From an uncultured Prevotella sp. (lineage in GTDB: Bacteria; Bacteroidota; Bacteroidia; Bacteroidales; Bacteroidaceae), in the NCBI GenBank assembly GCA_902491375.1, contig CABUHE010000005.1:25826-89825 (forward strand): a DNA stretch of 64,000 nucleotides. Reading direction: 5' to 3'. The position numbers and the translations under genes were made by a program. A model generated the notes under the pieces. That model was not told the origin of the DNA, made no database searches, and worked only from the letters and a program-made list of their open reading frames with translations. Below, in pieces: positions 24,577 through 34,550 of the stretch. Within the stretch, counting starts at the first letter, position 1, and every line of letters begins with the position of its first letter.

Positions 24577-26199
24577 ATGTTCAAAAAAGAAAAAAACACA
24601 GATTCCATGAATTTACAGCACGATAAAGATAAGCAATCAAATAAATGTCAGAAAATACTTGCCACAAGACGTTTTTTATTGGCAGCCGGTACCATCGTGT
24701 TTACATTCTGTATCAGCACACCATCATTCTCACAATCGACAAATAATGAATCGGCGAAACTCGAACAGAAATACAATGAGATAATATTTAATCTGACTGC
24801 ATCAGACAAATCTGAAAAAGATTCCCTGGAAGCAAGTAAAAACATGCTAACGCTGGCAGAACAGGGATATAACCCTGCCATGCGTTTTGTCGGCACTTAT
24901 TATTATAATAAAAAGGTTTTCGACCAATATGAACACTGGTATGTCAAGGCTGCGGAGAACGGCGACTCACTTGCACAGTTTGAATTAGGAAAGAATTACT
25001 ACGAAGGCACAGGTCTGAGTAAAGACTATGCAAAGGCGGTATTCTGGTATACAAAGGCTGCTGAACTGGGACATGCCAAGGCACAAAACAACTTAGGCAT
25101 TTGCTATGTGAATGGACAAGGCGTAGAACAAGACTACACAAAAGCGGCACAATGGTATACAAAGGCGGCGGAACAGGGATATGCCAAAGCGCAATACAAC
25201 TTAGCTATTTGCTATGCGAACGGACAAGGCGTAGAGCAAGATTACACAAAAGTGGCAAACTGGTTTGAAAAGGCGGCAGAACAGGGAGATGACTATGCGC
25301 AATACAACTTAGGCGTTTGTTATGCGAACGGACAAGGCGTAGAGCAAGATTACACAAAAGCGGCAAAATGGTATGAAAAAGCGGCGGAACAGGGACTTGC
25401 CGATGCGCAATACAACTTAGGCGTTTGCTATTATAACGGACGAGGAGTAGAGCAAGATTACACAAAAGCGGCAAAATGGTATGAAAAAGCAGCGGAACAA
25501 GGATATACCGATGCACAAGGCGGCTTAGCCTTGTGCTATGAAAACGGACTAGGCGTGGAGAAAGACTACGCAAAGGCTGTATTTTGGTATGAAAAGGCCG
25601 CAAAACAAGAAAATGCCTATGCACAATACATATTAGGTCTTTGCTATGCTTATGGACAAGGTGTAAAGCAAGATTATGCGAAAGCAGCACAATGGTATAC
25701 AAAGGCGGCAGAACAGGGAGATGCCTATGCACAAAACAACTTAGGCGTTTGCTATGCGAATGGACATGGCGTAGAGCAAGATTACGCGAAGGCAGTATTC
25801 TGGTATGAAAAGGCGGCAGAACAGGGACTTGCCGGTGCACAAAACAACTTAGGCTATTGCTATTACCATGGACAAGGCGTAGAACAAGATTACACGAAAG
25901 CGGCACAATGGTATACAAAGGCGGCGGAAAAGGGAGATGCCTATGCACAAAACAACTTAGGCGTTTGCTATGCGAATGGACAAGGCGTAGAGCAAGATTA
26001 CGCGAAGGCAGTATTCTGGTATGAAAAGGCGGCAGAACAGGGACTTGCCGGTGCACAAAACAACTTAGGCCTTTGCTATGCAAGTGGACAAGGCGTGAAG
26101 CAAGATTACGCAAAGGCGGTATTCTGGCTTGAAAAGGCGGCAGAACAAGGAGATGAAGATGCGCAAAATATGCTACATATATTAAAAAGTATGAAGTAG
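24577..26199 (+). CDS. Sel1-repeat protein with N-terminal signal or anchor
   Basis: This 540-residue protein has a polar N-terminus, then a hydrophobic stretch at about 29-50 (FLLAAGTIVFTFCISTPSFS) that is a signal peptide or membrane anchor. From about residue 107 it contains eleven 36-residue Sel1 units of the form AQNNLGVCYANGQGVEQDY-KAA-WY-KAAEQG, preceded by one degenerate unit. Sel1 arrays form alpha-solenoids that bind proteins. The units are nearly identical at DNA level: 25716-25853 repeats at 25932-26069, offset 216 bp, with one difference seen. Copy number is therefore probably variable. Partner proteins are unknown. Confidence 0.93.
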   Translation: MFKKEKNTDSMNLQHDKDKQSNKCQKILATRRFLLAAGTIVFTFCISTPSFSQSTNNESAKLEQKYNEIIFNLTASDKSEKDSLEASKNMLTLAEQGYNPAMRFVGTYYYNKKVFDQYEHWYVKAAENGDSLAQFELGKNYYEGTGLSKDYAKAVFWYTKAAELGHAKAQNNLGICYVNGQGVEQDYTKAAQWYTKAAEQGYAKAQYNLAICYANGQGVEQDYTKVANWFEKAAEQGDDYAQYNLGVCYANGQGVEQDYTKAAKWYEKAAEQGLADAQYNLGVCYYNGRGVEQDYTKAAKWYEKAAEQGYTDAQGGLALCYENGLGVEKDYAKAVFWYEKAAKQENAYAQYILGLCYAYGQGVKQDYAKAAQWYTKAAEQGDAYAQNNLGVCYANGHGVEQDYAKAVFWYEKAAEQGLAGAQNNLGYCYYHGQGVEQDYTKAAQWYTKAAEKGDAYAQNNLGVCYANGQGVEQDYAKAVFWYEKAAEQGLAGAQNNLGLCYASGQGVKQDYAKAVFWLEKAAEQGDEDAQNMLHILKSMK

Positions 26200-26338
26200 C
26201 AATAAAATCTTATACAGATAGGGTTAAAACATGAAAAGGAACTAATGAAATAAAAGAAATTCTCAGACTATGTTCACACAAGATAAAATTAGTGAAACGG
26301 GGATTTGTAAAAAAAAAATCATATTTATTAAAAAATGT

Positions 26339-26369
26339 TTTGAACTTATCAAATAATTCTGTATATTCG
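26339..26369 (+). promoter_or_regulatory. promoter of BACON-like lipoprotein gene
   Basis: TTTG at 26339-26342 and TATATTCG at 26362-26369 are 19 bp apart, close to the Bacteroidetes consensus. The ATG is at 26407. Confidence 0.7.
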
Positions 26370-26406
26370 CAAAAACTTAATATTATTAACCATAAAGCCC
26401 GTTATT

Positions 26407-27525
26407 ATGAAAAAACTGATATTTATAATGTTGGCACTTGTATGCTTTACGGCATGCACCAACGACGACGAGGACGGTCTGGAGAACAACACCGGAACTA
26501 CGGTAACCCGGGAAGACGAGGGTAGGGCAGTAGAACTGAACGACACGACGCTGACACTATATCCTGACACAGACAAGGACACCGTGAATGTAGGCGCCGA
26601 GAAAGGCTGGTGGATAGAGGAGATAGCGACAGACAAAGCCACCGTGAAGCCGACTGCCGAGGAAAAACAGCTGATGGCGGAAGGAGGAGCATACGACGCC
26701 ACCTGCGACTGGATCAGCGTGAAGCGTGCAGGCAGCGGCATTGAAGTAGCTGTGGGCATGACAGACCGCGCAGAGCGGACATGCAGGCTGACACTTGCAA
26801 CGGAAGACACGACGGCGACGGTGACCGTTGTGCAAAGTGACTGGTTGACAGGCTTCACCACACCCATCAACTTATCACCAAACAGCGTAACTCTGCCGTC
26901 AGGCGGCGGCACGCAAATCTGCACTACGGACGAAAACGCGAAGTGGACAATAGACTATGTGAAGATTGACGAAACGCAGTATAACAGTACTCTGCAAGAG
27001 AAAGAAGAATGTGGAAGAACCCACGCGTTTGATAAGACATACGAGTGGCTCACCGTGAAGCGCGAGGGAAGCAAGCTCATCGTAACAGCCGAGACGAACG
27101 ACACCGGCATGGAGCGCACCTTCGAGGTGTACCTGTTTGGCGGTGATACCTACTCGATACTCACAGGCAAACAGGAAACAATGCTTACAGGCGGAGGCAC
27201 GCCAATCAACCTGTCGCCAACAAGCGTAACCATGCCGGCAGGCGGCGGCACACAGACCTGCACTACGGACGAAGGCGTGAACTGGGTAATAAACGACATC
27301 ACTGTGGACGGAAACATATATTGCACAACCCTACAAGAGAAAAACGAGTGCATCGACACCGGCACGTTCGAGAACACATACGAGTGGCTCACAGTGAAGC
27401 GCGATGGCAACAAACTCATAGTAACAACAGAACCTAACACAACCGGCAAGGAACGCACCTTCAACATACAGCTAACGGCAGGCAACACCGGCGCAACACT
27501 CAAAGGCACGCAACCAGCCGAATAA
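26407..27525 (+). CDS. surface lipoprotein with three BACON/Ig-like repeats
   Basis: This 372-residue protein begins MKKLIFIMLALVCFTAC, a signal with lipobox FTAC; the acidic TNDDEDG after the cysteine looks like a Bacteroidetes surface-export signal. Three similar domains of about 110 residues follow. Each includes a strand such as CTTDENAKWTIDYVKI or CTTDEGVNWVINDITV, then YEWLTVKREGSKLIVTAETN and RTFEVYLFGG. The second and third begin with PINLSP(N/T)SVT(L/M)P(S/A)GGGTQ. This resembles BACON or bacterial Ig-like modules, often carbohydrate- or mucin-binding. Ligand unknown. Confidence 0.78.
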   Translation: MKKLIFIMLALVCFTACTNDDEDGLENNTGTTVTREDEGRAVELNDTTLTLYPDTDKDTVNVGAEKGWWIEEIATDKATVKPTAEEKQLMAEGGAYDATCDWISVKRAGSGIEVAVGMTDRAERTCRLTLATEDTTATVTVVQSDWLTGFTTPINLSPNSVTLPSGGGTQICTTDENAKWTIDYVKIDETQYNSTLQEKEECGRTHAFDKTYEWLTVKREGSKLIVTAETNDTGMERTFEVYLFGGDTYSILTGKQETMLTGGGTPINLSPTSVTMPAGGGTQTCTTDEGVNWVINDITVDGNIYCTTLQEKNECIDTGTFENTYEWLTVKRDGNKLIVTTEPNTTGKERTFNIQLTAGNTGATLKGTQPAE

Positions 27526-27579
27526 CCATACAGACACAACAAACACCGACAGCTGACACTGCCGGCGCATAAATACACA

Positions 27580-27630
27580 CCGTCCGTCCAAGCCCCAAGC
27601 AACAGAGAAGGGTAGGGCGGACGGCGAATT
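27580..27630 (+). terminator. terminator-like hairpin
   Basis: CCGTCCG at 27580-27586 pairs with CGGACGG at 27618-27624, with further pairing of CCCC and GGGT-type bases inside, followed by CGAATTTTTA. Confidence 0.5.
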
Positions 27631-27676
27631 TTTAATGATTTTCACCTATTTACTTCTTTACTTTTTTACTTTTTCG

Positions 27677-27684
27677 TAAATTTG
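27677..27684 (+). promoter_or_regulatory. promoter -7 box of leuS
   Basis: TAAATTTG fits TAnnTTTG and lies 58 bp before the leuS start. A TTTA at 27657-27660 is a weak -33 candidate. Confidence 0.5.
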
Positions 27685-27742
27685 CATCTTGGATTAAAAC
27701 ATTTTTTTCGTAAAATATAAAAATACAAGATACACATACGAG

Positions 27743-30661
27743 ATGGAATACAACTTCAACGAGATTGAGAAGAAATGGCAGAAGCGGTGGGCTGATGAAA
27801 AGACCTACCACGTAAGCGAAGACGAAAGCAAACGCAAGTTTTACGTGCTGAACATGTTCCCTTATCCGTCAGGTGCAGGACTGCACGTAGGCCACCCCTT
27901 AGGATACATCGCGTCAGACATATACGCACGCTACAAGCGCATGAGCGGATACAACGTGCTGAACCCTATGGGATACGACGCATACGGACTGCCGGCAGAG
28001 CAGTACGCCATACAGACAGGACAGCACCCGGCAGTAACTACGGAACAGAACATAAACCACTACCGCGAACAGCTGGACAAAATCGGATTCTCGTTCGACT
28101 GGGACAGAGAGGTGCGCACGTGCGACCCTAAATATTACAAGTGGACACAGTGGGCGTTCCAGAAGATGTTCAACTCGTTCTACTGCAACACCTGCCACAA
28201 GGCGCAGCCGATAGAGAAGCTCGTTGAGCACTTCAACCAGAAGGGCACCGAGGGACTCGACGTGGCACAGGGCGAGGAGCTGAGCTTCACGGCCGACGAG
28301 TGGTGCGCCATGAGCGAAAAGGAGCAGCAGCAGGTGCTGATGAACTACCGCATAGCCTACCTGGGCGAGACGATGGTGAACTGGTGCGCCGGACTGGGCA
28401 CCGTGCTTGCCAACGACGAGGTGGTAGACGGCGTGAGCGTGCGCGGCGGTTATCCCGTTGTTCAGAAGAAGATGATGCAATGGTGCCTGCGTGTCAGCGC
28501 ATACGCACAGCGTCTGCTCGACGGACTGGACACCGTGGACTGGACAGAGTCGCTTAAGGAGACGCAGCGCAACTGGATAGGACGCTCGGAAGGAACGGAG
28601 ATGGAATTTGAAGTGAAGAGTGATGAACGAAGAACGAAGAATCAGAATGACCCGTCACAAGAGAATTCTTCACTCTCCACTCTTAACTCTTCGTTTAAAT
28701 TCACAATCTTCACTACCCGCTCCGACACAATATTCGGCGTGACCTTCATGGTGCTTGCACCGGAGAGCGAACTCGTTGAAAAACTCACTACACCTGAGCA
28801 GAAGGCCGAGGTAGACGCATATATAGAAAGAACCAAGAAGCGCACCGAGCGCGAGCGCATCAGCGACCGCTCTGTTACAGGCGTGTTCTCAGGCTCTTAC
28901 GCAATAAATCCGTTCACAGGCGAGAATATTCCAATCTGGATTTCTGACTACGTGCTGGCAGGATATGGTACAGGAGCCATCATGGCTGTGCCTGCTCACG
29001 ATTCGCGCGACTATGCTTTCGCCAAGCACTTCGGACTTGAGATACGTCCGCTCATCGAGGGCTGCGACGTCAGTGAAGAGAGCTTCGACGCTAAGGAAGG
29101 TATTGTTTGCAACTCACCAAAGAGTGGAGTAGAGACTCTCGACGGCTTCTCACTCAACGGACTGACCGTAAAGGAAGCCATAAAGAAAACAAAGGAATTT
29201 GTAACTTCTCACCACATGGGCCGCGTCAAGGTTAACTACCGCCTGCGCGACGCCATCTTCTCACGCCAGCGCTACTGGGGCGAACCGTTCCCCGTATATT
29301 ACAAGGACGGCATGCCCTACATGATTCCGGCCGAATGTCTGCCGCTCGAACTCCCTGAGATTGACCAGTATAAGCCTACCGAGACAGGCGAGCCGCCACT
29401 CGGACACGCAAAGAAATGGGCCTGGGACACAGAGAAAAACGAGGTTGTAGACAAGAGTCTGATAGACAACAAAACCGTATTCCCGCTCGAACTGAACACT
29501 ATGCCGGGCTTCGCAGGCTCGTCAGCATATTACCTGAGATACATGGACCCGAAGGACAACGACGCTCTTGTAAGCAAAAGCGCTGACCAATACTGGCGCA
29601 ACGTTGACCTCTACGTAGGCGGAACAGAACACGCTACGGGTCACCTTATCTACTCACGCTTTTGGAACAAGTTCCTCTTCGACCTCGGCGTATCGTGCGA
29701 GGAAGAACCGTTCAAGAAGCTCGTAAATCAGGGAATGATACAGGGTCGCTCAAACTTCGTTTACCGTGTAAACTCTGACGACCACAATGCAGCGCCTGTA
29801 TTCGTAAGCCACGGACTGAAAGACAAATACGACGTTACTCCTATACACGTTGACGTGAACATCGTTCATGCCGACGTTCTCGACACTGAGGCCTTCAAGG
29901 CATGGCGCCCTGAATATGCCAACGCAGAGTTCATACTCGAAGACGGCAAGTACGTATGCGGATGGGCAATCGAGAAAATGTCTAAGTCGATGTTCAACGT
30001 TGTCAACCCCGACATGATAGTCGAGAAATACGGCGCCGACACGCTCCGTCTTTATGAAATGTTCCTCGGTCCGGTAGAACAGAGCAAGCCGTGGGATACC
30101 AACGGAATAGACGGCTGCCACCGCTTCCTCAAGAAGTTCTGGGCACTGTTCTGCGACAAGGACGGCATGAAGCAGCTCGACTGCGGTGAGCCTACTGCCG
30201 AGGAACTGAAGACAGTCCACAAGCTAATAAAGAAGGTAACTGCCGACATCGAGAACTTCAGCTACAACACATCAGTAGCTGCATTCATGATCTGCGTGGG
30301 CGAACTGGCACAGCTGAAATGCCGCAACAAGGAGATGCTCGCCACAATCGTAAGACTTATTGCTCCGTTCGCACCGCATATTGCGGAGGAGCTGTGGCAC
30401 ATGCTGGGCAACGAGGGCACAGTATGCGACGCCCAATGGCCTGAATACAATGAGAAATACCTCATTGAAAGCACTGTGCAGATGACAATATCATTCAACG
30501 GTAAGGCACGCTTCCAGATGCAGTTCGCAGCCGACGCCGACAGCAAGACCATCGAAGAGGCCGCTCTGGCCGATGACCGCTCGAAGAAGTACATCGGTGA
30601 CAAACGCGTGGTTAAGGTCATCGTTGTACCTAAGAAGATTGTAAACATCGTTGTCAAATAA
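27743..30661 (+). CDS. leuS: leucyl-tRNA synthetase with repeat-derived insertion
   Basis: This 972-residue class I synthetase charges tRNA-Leu. The HIGH-type motif appears in PYPSGAGLHVGHPLGY near residue 45 and KMSKS in EKMSKSMFNV near 745. The editing domain has FTIFTTRSDTIFGVTFMVLAPES, where the T-rich region discriminates misacylated residues. Residues 293-317 (bases about 28619-28693) are an extra 25-residue polar stretch beginning SDERRTKNQND, encoded by two inverted copies of the TTCACTCTTAACTC-type intergenic repeat. The reading frame is kept and the insertion lies at the edge of the editing domain. It heads a likely operon with yitT-like and rdgB genes. Confidence 0.97.
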   Translation: MEYNFNEIEKKWQKRWADEKTYHVSEDESKRKFYVLNMFPYPSGAGLHVGHPLGYIASDIYARYKRMSGYNVLNPMGYDAYGLPAEQYAIQTGQHPAVTTEQNINHYREQLDKIGFSFDWDREVRTCDPKYYKWTQWAFQKMFNSFYCNTCHKAQPIEKLVEHFNQKGTEGLDVAQGEELSFTADEWCAMSEKEQQQVLMNYRIAYLGETMVNWCAGLGTVLANDEVVDGVSVRGGYPVVQKKMMQWCLRVSAYAQRLLDGLDTVDWTESLKETQRNWIGRSEGTEMEFEVKSDERRTKNQNDPSQENSSLSTLNSSFKFTIFTTRSDTIFGVTFMVLAPESELVEKLTTPEQKAEVDAYIERTKKRTERERISDRSVTGVFSGSYAINPFTGENIPIWISDYVLAGYGTGAIMAVPAHDSRDYAFAKHFGLEIRPLIEGCDVSEESFDAKEGIVCNSPKSGVETLDGFSLNGLTVKEAIKKTKEFVTSHHMGRVKVNYRLRDAIFSRQRYWGEPFPVYYKDGMPYMIPAECLPLELPEIDQYKPTETGEPPLGHAKKWAWDTEKNEVVDKSLIDNKTVFPLELNTMPGFAGSSAYYLRYMDPKDNDALVSKSADQYWRNVDLYVGGTEHATGHLIYSRFWNKFLFDLGVSCEEEPFKKLVNQGMIQGRSNFVYRVNSDDHNAAPVFVSHGLKDKYDVTPIHVDVNIVHADVLDTEAFKAWRPEYANAEFILEDGKYVCGWAIEKMSKSMFNVVNPDMIVEKYGADTLRLYEMFLGPVEQSKPWDTNGIDGCHRFLKKFWALFCDKDGMKQLDCGEPTAEELKTVHKLIKKVTADIENFSYNTSVAAFMICVGELAQLKCRNKEMLATIVRLIAPFAPHIAEELWHMLGNEGTVCDAQWPEYNEKYLIESTVQMTISFNGKARFQMQFAADADSKTIEEAALADDRSKKYIGDKRVVKVIVVPKKIVNIVVK
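28609..28702. repeat. repeat element inside leuS
   Basis: GTGAAGAGTGATGAACGAAG at the left and ATTCTTCACTCTCCACTCTT at the right belong to the same TTCACTCTT family seen between genes at 22.8-23.2 kb and 47.9-48.2 kb, here as an inverted pair. The part without counterpart in LeuS proteins as I know them is about 75 bp, a multiple of three. Confidence 0.75.
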
Positions 30662-30689
30662 TACATAAAACAGACAACCCACACAACCC

Positions 30690-30744
30690 GGCGGACAGGC
30701 AAGCCGCGCAGATAAACATCAGCCAACGGCCAGCCTGCCCGCCG
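30690..30744. other. hairpin between leuS and yitT-like gene
   Basis: CGGCGGACAGGC at 30690-30701 and GCCTGCCCGCCG at 30733-30744 can form a strong stem with one mismatch. There is no T-run, so it may be an mRNA-stabilising stem or attenuator rather than a full terminator. Confidence 0.5.
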
Positions 30745-30762
30745 ACTTAATAACAGAATACT

Positions 30763-31707
30763 ATGATTAAACAAGCAATAAAGAATGAGGTAAGAGACTA
30801 CGTGAACATAACGCTCGGCCTTATGCTCTACACGTTCGCCTTTACGGTGTTTCTCCTGCCTTACGAGATTGTTACCGGAGGTATCGCGGGAATCGGAGCT
30901 GTAATATTCTACGCCACCAAATTCCCCGTGCAGTACACATTCTTCATAATCAACGCCGTGCTTATCGTGGCCGCGCTGAAGATTCTCGGCTGGCGATTCC
31001 TGATGAAGACAATCTACGCCACGTTCATGCTCACGTTCCTGCTCGACGTGGCACAGAGAGTAGTCATGCGGCCCGACGGCTCGTTCTACAAGCTGCTCGG
31101 CGAGGGCAACGACTTCATGTCGCTCGTCATTGGCTGTATGATGACAGGAACTGCGCTTGCAATAGTATTCCTGAACAACGGATCTACGGGCGGAACCGAC
31201 ATTATTGCGGCAGCGGTCAACAAATACCGAAACATATCGCTCGGCCGTGTCATTCTGCTGATTGACGTATGTATCGTGGGCAGCTGTCTTTTCATAGACA
31301 CGTTCGGTCCATTCCAGATACGCTGTCAGAAGGTTGTGTTTGGTTTCTGTACAATGTTCATCGAGTGCAACATGCTCGACTACGTCATGAACTGGCAGCG
31401 CCAGTCGGTGCAGTTTATGATATTCTCAAAGAAATACCAGGAGATAGCCAACGCTATAGCCAAGACCACCGACCACAGTCTGACGATACTCGACGGTCAT
31501 GGATGGTACAGCGGCAAGCCGACGAAAGTTGTATGTCTGCTGGCTAAAAAACGCGAGAGCGTAACGATATTCAAACTTATAAAGTCAATCGACCCCAACG
31601 CTTTCGTAAGCCAAAGCTCCGTTATCGGAGTCTACGGCGAAGGCTTCGACCAGATAAAGGTAAAAGTCCCGAAGAAAATGAAAAATCAGATTGACGGAAA
31701 AGTATAG
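30763..31707 (+). CDS. YitT family membrane protein
   Basis: This 314-residue protein has five or six hydrophobic segments in the first two thirds (VNITLGLMLYTFAFTVFLLPYEIVTGGIAG, FFIINAVLIVAALKILGWRF and others), followed by the soluble DUF2179 domain (TILDGHGWYSGKPTKVVCLLAKKRESVTIFKLIKSIDPNAFVSQSSV). This is the standard YitT layout. The function is unclear. It lies between leuS and rdgB, an arrangement common in Bacteroidales. Confidence 0.92.
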   Translation: MIKQAIKNEVRDYVNITLGLMLYTFAFTVFLLPYEIVTGGIAGIGAVIFYATKFPVQYTFFIINAVLIVAALKILGWRFLMKTIYATFMLTFLLDVAQRVVMRPDGSFYKLLGEGNDFMSLVIGCMMTGTALAIVFLNNGSTGGTDIIAAAVNKYRNISLGRVILLIDVCIVGSCLFIDTFGPFQIRCQKVVFGFCTMFIECNMLDYVMNWQRQSVQFMIFSKKYQEIANAIAKTTDHSLTILDGHGWYSGKPTKVVCLLAKKRESVTIFKLIKSIDPNAFVSQSSVIGVYGEGFDQIKVKVPKKMKNQIDGKV

Positions 31708-31754
31708 GCAAGAAATTGACTGTTTTACCGTTAAATATAAATAAAAGACAGATA

Positions 31755-32351
31755 ATGAGAAAAATAGTTTTCGCAACAAACAACAAGAACAAGCTCGCAG
31801 AGATACGCGAAATGCTGGCAGGAAGCGGCATAGAGGTTGTCTCTCTCGCCGACATCGGCTGCCACGACGACATTCCCGAAACTTCTGACACTATTGAAGG
31901 CAACGCCCTTCAAAAGGCAAGATACATCCACGACAAATATCATCTGAGCTGCTTCGCTGACGACACTGGTCTTGAAGTAAACGCACTCGGAGGCGCTCCC
32001 GGTGTATATTCGGCACGCTATGCCGGCGGCGAAGGACACGACAGCGAGGCCAACATGGCAAAACTGCTCGCCAATCTTGAGGACAAGACCGACCGCAGCG
32101 CACGCTTCCGCACCGTAGTAGCTCTGATTCTCAACGAGGAACAAGGTCGTGAAGAGCTGTTTGAAGGCATCGTAACAGGCGAGATTATCCGAGAGAGAAG
32201 GGGAGGAGAGGGCTTCGGCTACGACCCTATTTTCCGTCCTGACGGTTACGACAAGACCTTCGCAGAACTTGGACATGAGATAAAGAACAAAATCTCACAC
32301 CGCGCAAAGGCAGTAGCAAAGCTGACCGAATATCTGCGCAGCCTTGCATAA
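31755..32351 (+). CDS. rdgB: non-canonical purine NTP pyrophosphatase (RdgB/HAM1)
   Basis: This 198-residue enzyme hydrolyses dITP, ITP and XTP to monophosphates and keeps deaminated purines out of DNA. The ATG at 31755 gives the canonical start MRKIVFATNNKNKLAEIREML; an upstream in-frame TTG at 31716 is rejected. Other motifs are FADDTGLEVNALGGAPGVYSARYAG and GEGFGYDPIFRPDGYDKTFAEL. It is 47 bp after the YitT gene and probably in the leuS operon. Confidence 0.97.
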   Translation: MRKIVFATNNKNKLAEIREMLAGSGIEVVSLADIGCHDDIPETSDTIEGNALQKARYIHDKYHLSCFADDTGLEVNALGGAPGVYSARYAGGEGHDSEANMAKLLANLEDKTDRSARFRTVVALILNEEQGREELFEGIVTGEIIRERRGGEGFGYDPIFRPDGYDKTFAELGHEIKNKISHRAKAVAKLTEYLRSLA

Positions 32352-32408
32352 TATGACAACGCACACTGCCTGACTCATAATCTGCTTATACATATAAAAT
32401 AACGACTT

Positions 32409-34523
32409 ATGCTGAAAATGTTTGCTCACTTCCCTACAATTATCAGAACAATAGCCGCGGCATTGCTGGCTTTCGTTACGCTTGCGCCCGTCAGTGCGCA
32501 GGACTACGAAACCGCAAAGTGGCGTTACTACCTGAGTTACAGTGACATAACCGAGATAGAGCCAACCGGCAAACAGACTTTCGTGCTGGCTTCAAACTGT
32601 CTTTATTCATATAATCCGACAGACGGCGCTGTAACTACATACGATAAGACCGGTGTGCTGAGTGACGTAGGGATAAAGCATATAGCATGGTCGAAGAACG
32701 TAAGAAAGCTCGTTATCGCTTACGATAACGCAAACATTGACCTCATGACGCGCGACGGCAGCGTAACTAACGTGCCCGACCTATATATTAAGGAAACCAC
32801 GCTCGACAAGACAATAAACAACATTTACATCTACAACCGCTTCGCTTATCTGTCGACAGGCTTCGGCATCGTTAAGCTCGACTTGAGCGACGGCAGCATT
32901 CTTGAGAGCTACGTGCTCGGCTACAACGTCGACTACTGCTACATAGAAGGCAACAGCATCTATGCAGCGTCGGCAGAGAAAGGACTGTACAGCTGTACGC
33001 TCGACAAGAACGTTATGGACAGCAACAACTGGACAAAAGCCGGCGAATATACTCCGCAGACCAACGACAGGACAAATGTCTATGACTCTACGACCGGCTA
33101 CTACTGGACAAAGACCGACAGCAACATGCTGACTTACTACACCGTAGGCGAAGACGGCAGCCGTACTTATCTGACCGAAGGCGTGAAGCCCGACGGCCCT
33201 GACTCTAACGACTTCTACCGCATTTTCTTCAACAACGGCAAGCTTTACGGCGTGTCGGGTATCTGGTGGCAGAACACTGACGGCAACCGCCCCGGCGAGG
33301 TTTACGTCTGGGACGGCAGCAAGTGGAGCAAGTTCGACAAGCCAAACGACCTGGCTTCGGGCCAGCCTTACGTCGACCCTATATGTATGGTGTTCGACCC
33401 TACAAAGCCGGGACACACAATGGTCGGCACAAAGAGCGGACTGTATGAGTTTCAGGACAACAGCTACGTAGGCAACTACAACATATACAACAGCGGCATT
33501 GAATCGGCTTTTGACACATACAACTTCACTATTATTTCGTCAGGAGTCTACGATGCGGTAGGCAATCTGTGGGTTCTCAACCCACTGACCGACAACGCTA
33601 TAAAGAGGTTTACACCAAGTGTAAACTTATGGAAATCATTTCCACATACAGAACTCAGCGGACTTAAAGCCTACGAGCTGGCTCACCTGTTCATCAGTCA
33701 GACAAACGGCCGTATGTGGTTCATCAACAATTATTATAACGAAGCAAGGCTTTACTCTTACGACTACTCCAACGACTCGCTGATAAGTTACGGCCCTAAG
33801 TTCATCAACCAATACAGTACAGAGGTAAGTCCGCATTACATATTCTGCTCTGAAGAAGACAAGAACGGCAACGTATGGATAGGCACCGACGTAGGTCCTA
33901 TTTACCTCTCGGCTGAGAGCATACAGCAAGGATCTACTGTGTTCACCCAATACGCCGTACCGCGTAACGACGGCACCAACTACGCCGATTATCTGCTCGC
34001 CAACATCGACATCCGCGCAATGGCTATCGACGGCGGCAACCGCAAGTGGTTCGGCTCAAACAACAACGGCGTGTTCCTCGTCAGCGACGACTGCAACACT
34101 CAGGTCTACCACTTCACCAGCGAAAACTCTCCGCTGCTGTCAGACATTATCCAGGGCATAGCAATCAACGGTACAACGGGCGAGGTGTTCATAGCAACAG
34201 ACAAAGGACTATGCTCGTTCCGCAGCGACGCTACCGAGCCGTCTGACGAGATAGTAAAAGACAACGTCTACGCATATCCCAACCCCGTGAAGCCCGACTA
34301 TACCGGCCCTATCACAATAGTAGGACTGACGCTCAACGCCGACATCAAGATTGTAACAGCCAACGGCACTCTCGTGAACCAGGGCACAAGCACCGGCGGC
34401 TCGTACACATGGGACGGATGCGACCTTAACGGCAAGCGCGTGGCAAGCGGAGTCTACATGGTGGAGACAGCAACCGCCGAGGGCGAGAAGGGCACAGTCT
34501 GCAAGATAGCCGTAGTAAACTGA
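32409..34523 (+). CDS. porZ: PorZ-like beta-propeller protein of type IX secretion
   Basis: This 704-residue protein has a signal peptide ending PVSAQ, then a long beta-propeller region with repeated W/Y-rich blades (TAKWRYYLSYSDITEIEPTG, KNGNVWIGTDVGPIYL, GNRKWFGSNNNGVFLVSDDC). The C-terminal domain, VYAYPNPVKPDYTGPITIVG to VASGVYMVETATAEG, is FlgD-like/CTD-like. This matches PorZ, the propeller protein needed for surface attachment of type IX cargo. Length is slightly below that of Porphyromonas PorZ as I recall it. Alternative: another two-component-propeller-like surface protein. Cargo-like CTD is seen in the protein at 43129. Confidence 0.8.
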   Translation: MLKMFAHFPTIIRTIAAALLAFVTLAPVSAQDYETAKWRYYLSYSDITEIEPTGKQTFVLASNCLYSYNPTDGAVTTYDKTGVLSDVGIKHIAWSKNVRKLVIAYDNANIDLMTRDGSVTNVPDLYIKETTLDKTINNIYIYNRFAYLSTGFGIVKLDLSDGSILESYVLGYNVDYCYIEGNSIYAASAEKGLYSCTLDKNVMDSNNWTKAGEYTPQTNDRTNVYDSTTGYYWTKTDSNMLTYYTVGEDGSRTYLTEGVKPDGPDSNDFYRIFFNNGKLYGVSGIWWQNTDGNRPGEVYVWDGSKWSKFDKPNDLASGQPYVDPICMVFDPTKPGHTMVGTKSGLYEFQDNSYVGNYNIYNSGIESAFDTYNFTIISSGVYDAVGNLWVLNPLTDNAIKRFTPSVNLWKSFPHTELSGLKAYELAHLFISQTNGRMWFINNYYNEARLYSYDYSNDSLISYGPKFINQYSTEVSPHYIFCSEEDKNGNVWIGTDVGPIYLSAESIQQGSTVFTQYAVPRNDGTNYADYLLANIDIRAMAIDGGNRKWFGSNNNGVFLVSDDCNTQVYHFTSENSPLLSDIIQGIAINGTTGEVFIATDKGLCSFRSDATEPSDEIVKDNVYAYPNPVKPDYTGPITIVGLTLNADIKIVTANGTLVNQGTSTGGSYTWDGCDLNGKRVASGVYMVETATAEGEKGTVCKIAVVN

Positions 34524-34550
34524 CATGACGGACACTGAAAACATCTGATA

